Shown: in pieces, positions 8,822 through 17,547 of the stretch
Numbering within the stretch: position 1 is the stretch's first letter
Layout: each line of letters begins with the position of its first letter
Origin: Bradyrhizobium ottawaense
GTDB taxonomy: Bacteria; Pseudomonadota; Alphaproteobacteria; Rhizobiales; Xanthobacteraceae
Reading direction: 5' to 3'
Assembly: GCF_002278135.3 (NCBI RefSeq)
Contig: NZ_CP029425.2
Coordinates: 62,001-126,000, forward strand
DNA length: 64,000 nt
Notes under the pieces: model-generated
Databases searched by the model: none
What the model was told of the DNA's origin: nothing
What the model saw: only the letters and a program-made list of their open reading frames with translations
Program-made: the position numbers and the translations under genes

Positions 8822-10309
8822 CTAGGGCATGCACATATCTGGTGCGGCGGATTGACTCGGGTTCGCCCTGGGGGTTCCAGAATCGGAGATCTATGTGATT
8901 CCTATTGCGGCACTCCATGGTTTGGACGGGGGTGCTGCGATGTTGTCACGGATTGACTGGACGCTGGGCCGGTTCGGGGATCGTCGTCTCGATAAAGGGG
9001 GGCGGCGCTCGCTGAACGCATGGTTGCGGGCAAAACTGTCTGCCTTCGGCAGCTCTCCAGGGGGAACCGCGCGCTGGAAGTGCGGTTCAACCGCTTTCTT
9101 GGCCATGACAAGGTGACGGTGGATCGGATCATCGAAAGCTGGAGCAATAGCACGGGCCCTGCCGTGGAAGGCCGCCACGTGCTGGCCATCCAGGACACCA
9201 GCGAGATCCACTTCAACACCACGCCGCAACGCCGGCGCGGGCTCGGAGAAATCGGCAAAGGCAATAACCACGGCGTGCTGCTGCACCCGCTGCTGGCTGT
9301 GGACGCCGACGACGGCAGCTGTCTTGGGCTTTTGAGCGGGCAGATATGGACGCGCGCAGGTCGCCGCACGACCTCGCATGATGATCGGGAATTATCGGAC
9401 AAGGAATCGCAACGCTGGATATCGACTGCCGTGGCGGCAAGGCCGCTGCTCACCAAGGCCGCGGCGGTGACGGTGCTGGGTGACCGCGAGAGCGATATTT
9501 TTGCCCTTTATGCCAGCTCGGCCAAGCAACATTTCCACGTCATCGCGCGCAGCATGCATGATCGCAAGCTTGCCGACCGCAGCAGCCTGTATGAGGCCAG
9601 CGATGCCATGGCCGCGGTGGACCAGCGTATGATCCAACTGCCTGCGCGCGCCGCGCGGCCGGCTCGCCTGGCCCACCTCGAACTTCGCTTTGGCGCAATC
9701 GAGCTCGCCCGCCCGCAGAATAAGTTCTTGCACCATCTGCCGAAAAGCTTGCCGCTGGCGGTGGTCGATGTGCGCGAGATTAACGCCGAAACCGGCATAG
9801 AGCCGCTGCACTGGCGGCTTCTCACCTCTCACGAGGTCACCAGCATCGAGGACGCCTGGCGCATCGTCCAATGGTACAAGCAGCGCTGGATCATCGAGCA
9901 GTTCTTCCGCATCCTGAAGACACAAGGCCTCAAGCTCGAAGACAGTCAGATCGGATCCGCCGATCGGCTTCTCAAGCTGGTTGCGATCGCCGCCAAGGCG
10001 GCCGTCATCACCATCCAGCTTCTGCAGGCCCGCAATGGTGGTCGCCAGCCCATTCTCGCGGCCTTCGACAACGGCCAAATTGGCGCGCTCACAGCCCTCA
10101 ACCGGCAACTCGAAGCCGCGAGCAAGCGACTAAAGAACCCACATCCGCCCGATAGTCTCGCTTGGGCCGCCTGGATCATCGGCCGTCTCGGCGGGTGGGA
10201 TGGCTACCCATCGTCCAAGCCGCCGGGCCCGATCACCTTCAAAAACGGCCTCGAATACTTCAACGCCGTCGCAGCAGGATGGAGCCTCAGAGATATGTGC
10301 ATGCCCTAG
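8822..10309 (+). mobile_element. IS4-family insertion sequence with 10-bp target-site duplication
   Basis: A 1488-bp element. The left end ctagggcatgcacatatct (8822-8840) and the right end are inverted copies over 19 bases. Ten bases, ggcgttcgcc, occur immediately on both sides (8812-8821 and 10310-10319). Removing the element and one copy restores a perfect end of a dispersed palindromic repeat, so the boundaries are secure. The transposase stop codon lies within the right terminal repeat. Its reading frame carries an apparent one-base loss. Confidence 0.95.
8895..10309 (+). pseudogene. IS4-family (Tn5/IS50-like) DDE transposase, frameshifted near the N-terminus
   Basis: Two frames must be joined. 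The first runs from the GTG at 8895 (or ATG at 8940) with SRIDWTLGRFGDRRLDKGG; the second runs on to 10309 with AALAERM...RQLSRGNRALEVRFNRF. The joint falls in a run of six G at 8997-9002; seven G would restore one frame. DDE motifs are present: AIQDTSEIHF (first Asp), TVLGDRESDIF (second Asp), and YKQRWIIEQFFRILKTQG, the Y-2-R-3-E-6-K signature of IS4 elements. The frame from 9020 alone gives 429 residues lacking the N-terminus. It could be mutational decay, a homopolymer error, or less likely programmed frameshifting. Confidence 0.8.
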
Positions 10310-10334
10310 GGCGTTCGCCGGGACGACGGCAGCG

Positions 10335-10865
10335 TCAATTCACCTGCTCGTCCGAATACACGCCCCAGAGGCGCTCCTGCTGGATCCAGCCGTCAAAACC
10401 GTTGCCGGTGACGCGGCACCAGTTTGCAGCGCACTTCTTTACCTGCGTGACGACGCCGGCCTGGAGTCTTGCTGCAACCGCGCTGTCGAGGTCGGCGCGA
10501 TCGTAGATCGGGGCGAGGTCGTCCTTGTGCTTCATGGTGACGACCGCGGTGCGGCGGCCCGACAGCAACGAGTGATAGACCCAGCCCTCGGCGCCTTCGG
10601 AATCGCGCACCCGGCGCCAATTCTCGAACTCGGCGGTGATTTCCACCGGCAGGCCCGAACGGGTGTAGACCCAGGCCACGTCATTGTCCTTGGTCGGGCC
10701 GGCGCGGACGTTCACATGATCCGATTTGAGGCTGACATAGCGCGGCACCGGCAGGCCGCTGGCGGTCTGGGGCGTCGTATCCTTGGCCGAATGCGAGGGG
10801 CCGACCGAAGCGCTCAACCAGGTGCAAACGAGCGCCATCACCGAACAAAAACGCCCCAACGCCAT
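10335..10865 (-). CDS. Secreted bacterial SH3-domain protein
   Basis: 176 residues from the ATG at 10865, chosen because AGGAG lies 8 bases upstream and a signal peptide follows (LGRFCSVMALVCTWLSASVG). Two SH3-like segments are seen: one with VNVRAGPTKDNDVAWVYTRSGLPVEI and GAEGWVYHSLLSGRR, and a second ending CRVTGNGFDGWIQQERLWGVY. Such domains usually bind peptidoglycan or metal in the periplasm; no catalytic domain is attached. The IS4 insertion ends 25 bases past the stop codon, so the gene's 3' flank has been displaced. Confidence 0.85.
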   Translation of the reverse strand: MALGRFCSVMALVCTWLSASVGPSHSAKDTTPQTASGLPVPRYVSLKSDHVNVRAGPTKDNDVAWVYTRSGLPVEITAEFENWRRVRDSEGAEGWVYHSLLSGRRTAVVTMKHKDDLAPIYDRADLDSAVAARLQAGVVTQVKKCAANWCRVTGNGFDGWIQQERLWGVYSDEQVN

Positions 10866-11040
10866 CAACCCGTCTCCTGTCGAAGACCCGGCCCGAGCCG
10901 GGTCCTCACCCCAAATTCCAAAACCTGCCGCGCAACCCCCTGACCCGCCCCACGCGGGTGTTCCCAAGCCTTGACCCGTGGTTCTTGTCTTGGCCCGGCC
11001 TTCTGCTAGAGAGGACGGGCACTTGAACAACCAGTTTGCC

Positions 11041-11066
11041 CCGATTTTTCCGGCCGGAAATATCGG
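11041..11066. repeat. 26-bp near-perfect palindrome in the divergent intergenic region
   Basis: The arms 11041-11053 and 11054-11066 are inverted copies with one mismatch and no loop (ccgatttttccgg then ccggaaatatcgg). The 326-base gap between the divergent SH3 and dehydrogenase genes holds nothing else I recognise. It could be a regulator operator or a cruciform; its role is unknown. Confidence 0.6.
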
Positions 11067-11191
11067 GAGAGCTTGAAGGAAACGCCGGGGACGGACACGG
11101 CAAGGGCAGTGTCGAACAACCGGGTTAATGAGACCTCAACGACCGGCCTTTGGCGACAGAGGCGGCTTGCGACGCCTCATGAGAGCAGGAC

Positions 11192-12193
11192 ATGTCGGTG
11201 AAGAAAAAGCCCCTCGTCGTGGTGACGCGCAAGCTGCCGGATTCGATCGAGACGCGGATGCGCGAATTGTTCGACGCGCGGATCAATCTCGAGGACACGC
11301 CGATGTCCGCCGACCAGATCGCGGAAGCCGCACGCACCGCCGACGTGCTGGTTCCGACCGTCACCGACCATATCAGCGCCGACATCATCAACCAGCCCGA
11401 CTGCAAGCTGCGGCTGATCGCCAATTTCGGCAACGGCGTCGATAATATCGACGTCGAGGCCGCGCATGCTCGCGGCATCACCGTCACCAACACGCCGAAG
11501 GTCCTGACCGAGGACACCGCCGACATGACCATGGCGTTGATCCTCGCCGTGCCCAGGCGGATGATCGAAGGCGCCTCGATCCTGACCGAAGGAAAACCCT
11601 GGCCGGGCTGGTCGCCGACCTGGATGCTCGGCCACCGCATCGGCGGCAAGCGGCTCGGCATCATCGGCATGGGCCGCATCGGCCAGGCGGTGGCGCGCCG
11701 CGCCCGCGCCTTCGGCCTGCAGATCCACTATCACAACCGCCGTCCCGTCGCGCCGAAGATCGCCGAGGAGTTAGGGGCGACCTATTGGGAAAGCCTCGAC
11801 CAGATGCTGGCGCGGATGGACATCATCTCGGTGAACTGTCCGCACACGCCGGCGACCTATCATTTGCTCTCGGCGCGGCGGCTGAAGCTGATCCGCAAGG
11901 ACGCCTACATCGTCAACACCGCGCGCGGCGAGGTGACCGACGAGGACACGCTGATCAAGCTGATCGAAGGCGGCGAGATCGGGGGCGCCGGGCTCGACGT
12001 CTACGAGCACGAGCCCGCGGTCAACCCGAAGCTGGTGCGGCTTGCCAAGGCCGGCAAGGTGACGCTGTTGCCGCATATGGGCTCGGCCACGATCGAAGGC
12101 CGCGTCGAGATGGGCGAGAAGGTGATCATCAACATCCGCACCTTCCTCGACGCCCACAAGCCGCCGGATCGCGTGCTGCCGAGCATGCTCTGA
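11192..12193 (+). CDS. D-2-hydroxyacid dehydrogenase (glyoxylate/hydroxypyruvate reductase type)
   Basis: 333 residues. An NAD(P)-binding Rossmann motif LGIIGMGRIGQAVARRA sits about residue 155. The catalytic residues are present: Arg in IVNTARGEV, Glu in YEHEP and His in LPHMGSAT. The family reduces 2-oxoacids such as glyoxylate or hydroxypyruvate; ANFGNGVDNIDVEAA and the long GWSPTWMLGHRIGGK loop are typical of the glyoxylate reductase branch. The substrate is not provable from sequence. A good ribosome site (GAGCAGG) precedes the start. It converges with the ThiF-like gene. Confidence 0.9.
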   Translation: MSVKKKPLVVVTRKLPDSIETRMRELFDARINLEDTPMSADQIAEAARTADVLVPTVTDHISADIINQPDCKLRLIANFGNGVDNIDVEAAHARGITVTNTPKVLTEDTADMTMALILAVPRRMIEGASILTEGKPWPGWSPTWMLGHRIGGKRLGIIGMGRIGQAVARRARAFGLQIHYHNRRPVAPKIAEELGATYWESLDQMLARMDIISVNCPHTPATYHLLSARRLKLIRKDAYIVNTARGEVTDEDTLIKLIEGGEIGGAGLDVYEHEPAVNPKLVRLAKAGKVTLLPHMGSATIEGRVEMGEKVIINIRTFLDAHKPPDRVLPSML

Positions 12194-12209
12194 GGTTTCA
12201 CTGCCACCT

Positions 12210-13013
12210 CTACTCGCGGTGGATGCTCAAATCGTCGAACACCGGCCCGTCGCCATTGAGCGGGTTGGCCGGATCGCGCTCGTAGCGCAGCGTCTCGAAG
12301 CGCATCGCGCGCGCATCGATCATCAGGAGGCGGCCGACCAGGCCGTCGCCGAAACCGACGATCTCGCGGATCGCCTCCATCGCCATCATCGATCCCAGCA
12401 CGCCCGCCAGCGCACCCATGACGCCGGCTTCCGCGCAGGCCGGAACGGTACCCGGCGGCGGCGCCTCCGGAAACAGGCAGCGATAGGTCGGATTGAATTC
12501 GCCCTGCTCGTTGGTCTCGTGCGCGCGGATGGTGGTGAGCGAGCCGTCGAAGGTGCCGAGCGCCGCCGTGATCAGCGGCCGCTTCGCGAAGAAGCAGGCG
12601 TCCGAGACCAGATAGCGCGTCGAGAAATTATCGGAGCCGTCGAGCACGAGGTCGTAGTCGCCGATCAGGCTGAGCGCATTGTCGGCATTCAGCCAGGTGG
12701 CGTGGCCGACGAAACGTACATGCGGATTGAGCGCCGCAATCCGCTCGGCCGCGCTCTCGACCTTGTGCCGGCCGATATCGGGCGTGGTGTGGATCACCTG
12801 GCGCTGCAGGTTGGACAGCGACACCACGTCGTCATCGACCACGCCGAGTGTGCCGATACCGGCGGCGGCCAGATACATCAGCGCCGGCGCGCCGAGCCCG
12901 CCGGCACCGACCACCAGCGCGGAGGCCCGCTTCAGCGCGGCCTGGCCCGGGCCGCCGACGTCGCGCAGCACGATATGACGGGCATAGCGTTCGAGTTCGT
13001 CCGGGCTCAGCAT
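12210..13013 (-). CDS. ThiF/MoeB/HesA family adenylyltransferase-like protein
   Basis: 267 residues. Ubiquitin-E1-like fold: N-terminal ERYARHIVLRDVGGPGQ, glycine-rich ATP loop VVGAGGLGAPALMYLAAAG, the conserved DDDVVSLSNLQRQVIH, and LVLDGSDNFSTRYLVSD. A Cys is retained in VPACAEAGV. The zinc-binding pairs of classical MoeB (two CxxC) are largely missing: only YRCLF remains, and there is no C-terminal CxxC. It probably adenylates a small carrier such as MoaD or ThiS, or is a divergent homolog; no moaD or thiS is nearby. The lost zinc ligands keep me from naming it moeB. Confidence 0.82.
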   Translation of the reverse strand: MLSPDELERYARHIVLRDVGGPGQAALKRASALVVGAGGLGAPALMYLAAAGIGTLGVVDDDVVSLSNLQRQVIHTTPDIGRHKVESAAERIAALNPHVRFVGHATWLNADNALSLIGDYDLVLDGSDNFSTRYLVSDACFFAKRPLITAALGTFDGSLTTIRAHETNEQGEFNPTYRCLFPEAPPPGTVPACAEAGVMGALAGVLGSMMAMEAIREIVGFGDGLVGRLLMIDARAMRFETLRYERDPANPLNGDGPVFDDLSIHRE

Positions 13014-13050
13014 CGTCGTACGCCTCTCCTACCAAGCCGTCGCTTTCACT

Positions 13051-13156
13051 CCTCATGGTGAGGAGGCGCAAAGCGCCGTCTCGAACCATGCAGGCCCCGA
13101 TCTCGCCGCGGCCATCCTTCGAGACGCGGCCTTGAGGCCGCTCCTCAGGATGAGGA
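13051..13156. repeat. Dispersed palindromic repeat, family D
   Basis: Starts cctcatggtgaggaggcgca and ends cgctcctcaggatgaggac, with inverted outer arms and inner hairpins aggcgcaaagcgcc and gcggccttgaggccgc. It fills the gap between the divergent ThiF-like and trypsin-like genes. This is the only copy I see in the window. Confidence 0.65.
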
Positions 13157-13261
13157 CCTGAGTACGCGGCTCGACCTTAGGCCTGAACCACTGCTACATT
13201 GTTCGCGACCAACGAGATGTGCTTGAATGACATTGCGTTCAATGGGCTGGCTGGATTTGTC

Positions 13262-14620
13262 ATGAGATCGATGCTTGCGGCAACACTGATGTTTGCGTCT
13301 GCCACAGGCGCGAACGCCCAGATGACGACGCCGCAGATCCCCGGTACCAAGCCGAAGCCGGTCCAGATCGTGCCGATCCGGCCACCCGCAATGCAGACGC
13401 CGTCGGCGACGGCGGATGCGATGGCGCAGGCGGAGCGGCTGTCGCTGCAATCCGACCTCGCCTGGGTCGGCCAATACAACGGCGCCATCACCGGCGACGC
13501 CAGCGCGCGGCTGGTCACCGCCATCAAGGAATACCAGAAGGCCAAGGGCGGCAAGCCGACCGGCGTGCTCAATCCGCTGGAGCGCGCCGCGCTGGCCGAG
13601 ACGGCGCGAAAGAAGCAGGACGGCGTCGGCTGGAAGATCGTGACGGAGCCGACCAGCGGCGCCCGGCTCGGCATCCCCTCGAAACTGGTGCCGCAGCAGG
13701 CGAGCGACGCCAACGGCTCGAAATGGACCTCGCCGACTGGAACCGTGCAGGTGCTGCTCAGCCGCCGCAAGGAGGCGAACCCGACCACGGCAAAACTCGC
13801 GGAGCTTGAGAAGGAGCCGTCCGGGCGCAAGGTCGATTACACCGTGGTGAAGCCGGATTTCTTCGTGCTGTCGGGTTTGCAGGGCCTGAAGAAATTTTAC
13901 GTCCGCGGCACCTTTAGAGGCGACGAGGTCCGCACCATGACAATCCTCTACGACCAGGCGACCGAGAACACGGTCGAGCCGGTCGTGATCGCGATGTCGA
14001 GCGCGTTCAATGCATTTCCGCCAGGCCCGCAGGCCGGGCCGCCGCCCCGCAAGACCGTCGAGTACGGCACCGGCCTCGTCGTCAGCGACGACGGCGCGAT
14101 CGTCACCGACCGGCTCGTCACCGACAACTGTCTTGCCATCACGATCGCCGGCTATGGCAGCGCCGATCGCCTCGCCGAGGACAAGGAGCGCGGTCTCGCA
14201 CTCCTGCATATCTACGGCGCGCGCGGCCTGAAGCCGTTCAGCCTCGCTGGCGGCGCGGCAAGGACGAACGTGGATGTCGTCGGCATCGCCGATCCGCAGA
14301 GCCAGGGTGGCGCGGCCGGCGTGTCGAGCATCAAGGCCGCGCTGGCGCCGGTCCCGAGCAGCGATTCCGTGCTGTCCCCACCGCCGGCGGTCGGGGTATC
14401 CGGGGGTCCGGCGATCGATGGCGACGGCAAGTTCGCCGGCATTGCGCTGTTGAAGCCGGCGATGGTCGCGGGGCCCGCGACATCGGTGCCGGCGTCACAG
14501 GCGGTGATGGTGTCCGCGGAAACGGTGCGCGATTTCCTGAAGGCGAACGAGGTCACAGCGAACGGCACCTCGACGGATGCAAAAGCTGCCGTCGTGCGCG
14601 TGATCTGCGTCCGGAAGTAG
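13262..14620 (+). CDS. Secreted protein with peptidoglycan-binding-like and degenerate trypsin-like domains
   Basis: 452 residues from the ATG at 13262, chosen because it begins a signal peptide (MRSMLAATLMFASATGANAQ); the frame is open to 13199. Roughly residues 60-115 (AERLSLQSDLAWVGQYNGAITGDAS...VTAIKEYQ) resemble a peptidoglycan-binding helical repeat. The C-terminal part resembles a trypsin/HtrA barrel: YGTGLVVSDDGAIVTDRLV, then GVSGGPAIDGDG with the serine motif. The usual catalytic His (TNAHVV-like) reads TDRLV, and the usual D-L-A-L-L reads G-L-A-L-L, so it is probably not an active protease. Most likely a periplasmic binding or scaffold protein. Confidence 0.75.
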   Translation: MRSMLAATLMFASATGANAQMTTPQIPGTKPKPVQIVPIRPPAMQTPSATADAMAQAERLSLQSDLAWVGQYNGAITGDASARLVTAIKEYQKAKGGKPTGVLNPLERAALAETARKKQDGVGWKIVTEPTSGARLGIPSKLVPQQASDANGSKWTSPTGTVQVLLSRRKEANPTTAKLAELEKEPSGRKVDYTVVKPDFFVLSGLQGLKKFYVRGTFRGDEVRTMTILYDQATENTVEPVVIAMSSAFNAFPPGPQAGPPPRKTVEYGTGLVVSDDGAIVTDRLVTDNCLAITIAGYGSADRLAEDKERGLALLHIYGARGLKPFSLAGGAARTNVDVVGIADPQSQGGAAGVSSIKAALAPVPSSDSVLSPPPAVGVSGGPAIDGDGKFAGIALLKPAMVAGPATSVPASQAVMVSAETVRDFLKANEVTANGTSTDAKAAVVRVICVRK

Positions 14621-14634
14621 GTCTAACGCCAACT

Positions 14635-14776
14635 CTCGTGTCCCGGACGCGGTGCGGCGCGTAGTGCCGCGCCGCTGAGCCGGGACCCATGCTTCCTCAA
14701 ATTCCGTGCAAGTGGCTTTCTGGGCCCCGGCTCAGCAGCGCATCACTAGCGTGCTGCGCTTTGTCCGGGGCACGAG
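14635..14776. repeat. Dispersed palindromic repeat, family C copy 1
   Basis: Starts ctcgtgtcccggacgcggtg and ends tttgtccggggcacgag, with inverted ends and inner gctgagccgggacc / gggccccggctcagc arms. Related copies are at 35840-35925 and 36684-36805. It occupies part of the 382-base gap before the parA-like gene; in the rest I see no gene. Confidence 0.8.
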
Positions 14777-15002
14777 CTCAACCGAGCCGCGAGCATCATC
14801 ACACGTACGACTACTGGTCCAGTAATGGTACGGATTAGCTGGCTATCCCTATTCCGCCATCATCGTTGCTGCTGATTCGGACCTCCGCGATCCCCCTTTG
14901 GATCGGGCCGGCACGTCCTGAGCTAGAAGGCTCAGCATCGAGATCGATGCACGTTCGCGTGGCGTATTCCTGACCCAAGCATTCCAAAGGATTGATCTTC
15001 AA

Positions 15003-15746
15003 ATGCACACGATCGTACTGGCCACCCAAAAGGGTGGCAGCGGCAAGAGCACGCTCGCCATCGGCCTCGCGCTCGCGGCCAAGCAGGCCGGCTTCACCGT
15101 CCGCCTGATCGAGACCGACCCGCAGGGCACCCTGTCGAACTGGCAGCGCCGCCGCACCGCCGATGATCTCGTCGTCGAGCCGATCTATCACGCCGCCGAC
15201 ATCGAGCCGCGCCTGAAGATGCTGGCTGACAGCGGCCTGCAGCTTGCGATCGTCGACACCGCCGCCGGCCTCAGCGCCGCGACCACCGCTGCAATCCGCC
15301 ATTCCGATCTCTGCCTGATCCCGGCCCGCCCGAGCGTCGCCGACATCGAGGCGACCGTCTCGACGCTCAGCGTCGCACGCGCCTGGAAGCGGCCCTACAG
15401 CTTCGTGTTGAACCAGACGCCGATCCGCGGCCAGCGCATCGACAACGCCGCCAACACCCTCGCCGAGGAAGCGGCGCTCGATCTTTCTGACGTGCTCGCG
15501 CGCCCGCTGATCGTGATGCGCAACGATCACCAGGACTCGCTCGCGAACGGCCGTGCGGTGAGCGAATTCGCGCCGAACGGCAAGTCGGCGGACGAGATCC
15601 GCGGCCTCTGGCGCTGGATCGAAACCCGGCTCGAGCTAAGTGCCACGACCAATGTCCAGATCGACCAGGTGATATCGGCTGCGGGCGGCATGCTGCATGT
15701 CGCTGCCGAGCTTTCGGCGGACGAGACCACGACACTGGCGTCCTGA
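15003..15746 (+). CDS. Orphan ParA/MinD-type ATPase
   Basis: 247 residues. A deviant Walker A motif KGGSGKST is at residues 10-17, with a second ETDPQGTLSNWQRRR motif and a third, AIVDTAAGL. These define a ParA-like P-loop ATPase that dimerises on ATP and binds DNA non-specifically. There is no parB-like gene or parS-like repeat beside it, so it is unlikely to be the chromosomal segregation pair. Orphan ParA proteins in alphaproteobacteria position protein clusters or plasmids; which applies here is unknown. A strong hairpin follows the stop codon. Confidence 0.85.
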   Translation: MHTIVLATQKGGSGKSTLAIGLALAAKQAGFTVRLIETDPQGTLSNWQRRRTADDLVVEPIYHAADIEPRLKMLADSGLQLAIVDTAAGLSAATTAAIRHSDLCLIPARPSVADIEATVSTLSVARAWKRPYSFVLNQTPIRGQRIDNAANTLAEEAALDLSDVLARPLIVMRNDHQDSLANGRAVSEFAPNGKSADEIRGLWRWIETRLELSATTNVQIDQVISAAGGMLHVAAELSADETTTLAS

Positions 15747-15803
15747 GCGGGGCGATCGCTCAGACGGCAGCCGGCCCTTCACCATCCCGAAGGGCCCCAG
15801 CGA

Positions 15804-15841
15804 CGAAGCAATCCGGCCACCAGCCCGGCCGGATTGCTTCG
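15804..15841. terminator. Strong hairpin between convergent parA-like and GNAT genes
   Basis: A 15-bp perfect stem (15804-15818 with 15827-15841) around an 8-base loop. It sits between two converging genes and could end transcripts from both sides. There is no clear T-run, so it may be an mRNA-stabilising palindrome belonging to a dispersed repeat. Confidence 0.5.
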
Positions 15842-15952
15842 CTTCGCGTTTTTTGACCCCCATCCATCCGTCGCGCCCCGGGCAAAAGCGCGAAGCGCGG
15901 CTTCGCGCAGGTGTCCCGGGCATCCACGTCTTGGCAACAGGGAAGAAGAACG

Positions 15953-15982
15953 TAGATGGCCGGGACAAGCCCGACCATGACG
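15953..15982. repeat. Short palindromic repeat, family E copy 2
   Basis: Near copy of 6008-6036: gatggccgggacaagcccg followed by accatgac. It lies just before the end of the GNAT gene. The 247-base gap holds only this and the hairpin at 15804. Confidence 0.65.
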
Positions 15983-15993
15983 TTGGGCATGCA

Positions 15994-16560
15994 TTAGCCT
16001 TCAATCGCAGATCTGTTGCCCAACCAGGCCTCCCGCCGCACGATCCATTTCTCGGACTTCGATTGCCCGTCGTGATGGGCGAGCTCGATGAAGCCGACGA
16101 ATTCCGCGCCGGTCTTCTGCTTGACCCGACGCGAGGCTTCGTTGGTCGCGGCGTTGCAGACGTAGAAATGATCGAGGCCGAGCGTGAGGAAGGCAAAATC
16201 GTTCACCGCGGCGATGGCTTCCGTCATCAGTCCGCGCCGCCAGTAAGGCTCCGCCAGCCAGAAGCCGCGATTGCCTTTCGGGCCTTCTGCACGGGGCCGC
16301 AGATGAATGTTTCCAATCGCCTCGCCGTCCCCCTCCTTGAGCACCAGAACCCAGAGATGGATGTCGTCGCCGGCTGAGATCTTGTCGAACTGCATCCTGA
16401 CAAACGTCTCCGCTCCGTCGGCGGGATACGGCCACGGCACGACCATCGAGAGATGCCGGATGATATTCCAATTGTCGAAATGGCGCTGGATCGCCGGCAC
16501 GTCTGACAGCGCCAGCGGACGCAGGATCAGCCGTTCGGTTTCAAGCTGCGGCGTCGGCAT
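15994..16560 (-). CDS. RimJ/RimL-type GNAT N-acetyltransferase
   Basis: 188 residues. The N-terminus PQLETERLILRPLALSDVPAIQRHF is characteristic of the RimJ/RimL GNAT subfamily. GNRGFWLAEPYWRRGLMTEAIAAVNDFAF is the acetyl-CoA motif, and VCNAATNEASRRVKQKTGAEFVG is the late strand-helix. It likely acetylates a protein N-terminus or a small amine; the target is unknown. It starts 6 bases after mutM ends and is probably in the same transcript. Confidence 0.85.
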   Translation of the reverse strand: MPTPQLETERLILRPLALSDVPAIQRHFDNWNIIRHLSMVVPWPYPADGAETFVRMQFDKISAGDDIHLWVLVLKEGDGEAIGNIHLRPRAEGPKGNRGFWLAEPYWRRGLMTEAIAAVNDFAFLTLGLDHFYVCNAATNEASRRVKQKTGAEFVGFIELAHHDGQSKSEKWIVRREAWLGNRSAIEG

Positions 16561-16566
16561 GGATTT

Positions 16567-17466
16567 CTACTTCTGACATTTCTGACACCAGAAGGTGGAC
16601 CGGCCATTCTGCGTAAACCGCTTGACCGTGCCACCGCACCCCGGCGTCGTGCATTTCTCGCCTTCGCGGTCGTAGACCTTGAACGAGTGCTGGAAATAGC
16701 CGAGCTCGCCCGAGGTCTGGCGATGGTCGCGCAAGGACGAGCCGCCGGCCTTGATGGCGTCGTTCAGCACGGTGTGGATCGCACTTACCAATCGCTTCGC
16801 ATGATCGGTCGGCTCGCCGCCGCCAACGCCCTTGCGACCCTTGGTCGCGAGCGTCGCCGCGATCCGGCGCGGCGACAGATGCGAGCGATGCAGGGCTTCG
16901 CAGACATAGATGTTGCCGAGCCCCGCCACCACGCGCTGGTCGAGCAGCGCGGCCTTCAGGCTGGTGGCCTTGCCTTCGCAGGACCGCGCCAGCATCGCGG
17001 CGTCGAATTCGTTGCCGAGCGGCTCGGGGCCGAGGCCGCGCAGCAGCGGCTCCTCGTCGAGTGCGTTACGCGCGATCACTTTCATGTAACCGAAACGGCG
17101 CGGGTCGTTGAAGACGATGTCGGCGCCGGAAGACATCCGAAACAGCACGTGGTCGTGCGTGGAGTCCTTACCCCTAGGATAGTGAAACTCGCCGGGAGCT
17201 GCCTCGTTGTCCGGCTTGATGACGCGGAACGAGCCCGACATGCCCAGATGCATCAGGAGCACATCGCCGGAGGCGAGATCGGCCAAGAGATATTTTGCAC
17301 GGCGGCCGAGCCCCGTGACGACCTGCCCCTGAAGCCGGGCCACGAAATCCGGCTGGAACGGAAAGCGCAGGTCCGGCCGGCGGGCCTCCGCCACCAGGAT
17401 TTTCGCACCCTCCATCACGGGCTGAAGGCCGCGGCGGACGGTCTCGACTTCGGGCAATTCAGGCAT
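16567..17466 (-). CDS. mutM: Formamidopyrimidine-DNA glycosylase (Fpg/MutM)
   Basis: 299 residues. Excises oxidised purines such as 8-oxoguanine and nicks the abasic site. The N-terminal catalytic Pro-Glu is in [14 protein letters not shown], and a conserved Lys is in RRAKYLL. The helix-two-turn-helix carries [20 protein letters not shown]. The C-terminal zinc finger has four cysteines, CTTPGC and WCQKC. The length is slightly longer than usual because of a [12 protein letters not shown] insertion. Divergent from ubiE, as in many alphaproteobacteria. Confidence 0.96.
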   Translation of the reverse strand: MPELPEVETVRRGLQPVMEGAKILVAEARRPDLRFPFQPDFVARLQGQVVTGLGRRAKYLLADLASGDVLLMHLGMSGSFRVIKPDNEAAPGEFHYPRGKDSTHDHVLFRMSSGADIVFNDPRRFGYMKVIARNALDEEPLLRGLGPEPLGNEFDAAMLARSCEGKATSLKAALLDQRVVAGLGNIYVCEALHRSHLSPRRIAATLATKGRKGVGGGEPTDHAKRLVSAIHTVLNDAIKAGGSSLRDHRQTSGELGYFQHSFKVYDREGEKCTTPGCGGTVKRFTQNGRSTFWCQKCQK

Positions 17467-17547
17467 GGTCAGGCATTCACCTTATGAGGGCGGTGTGATA
17501 GCGCCATTGCGGCGGGCGCGCTATGGTTCGCCCAGTGGAGTAGAGTA

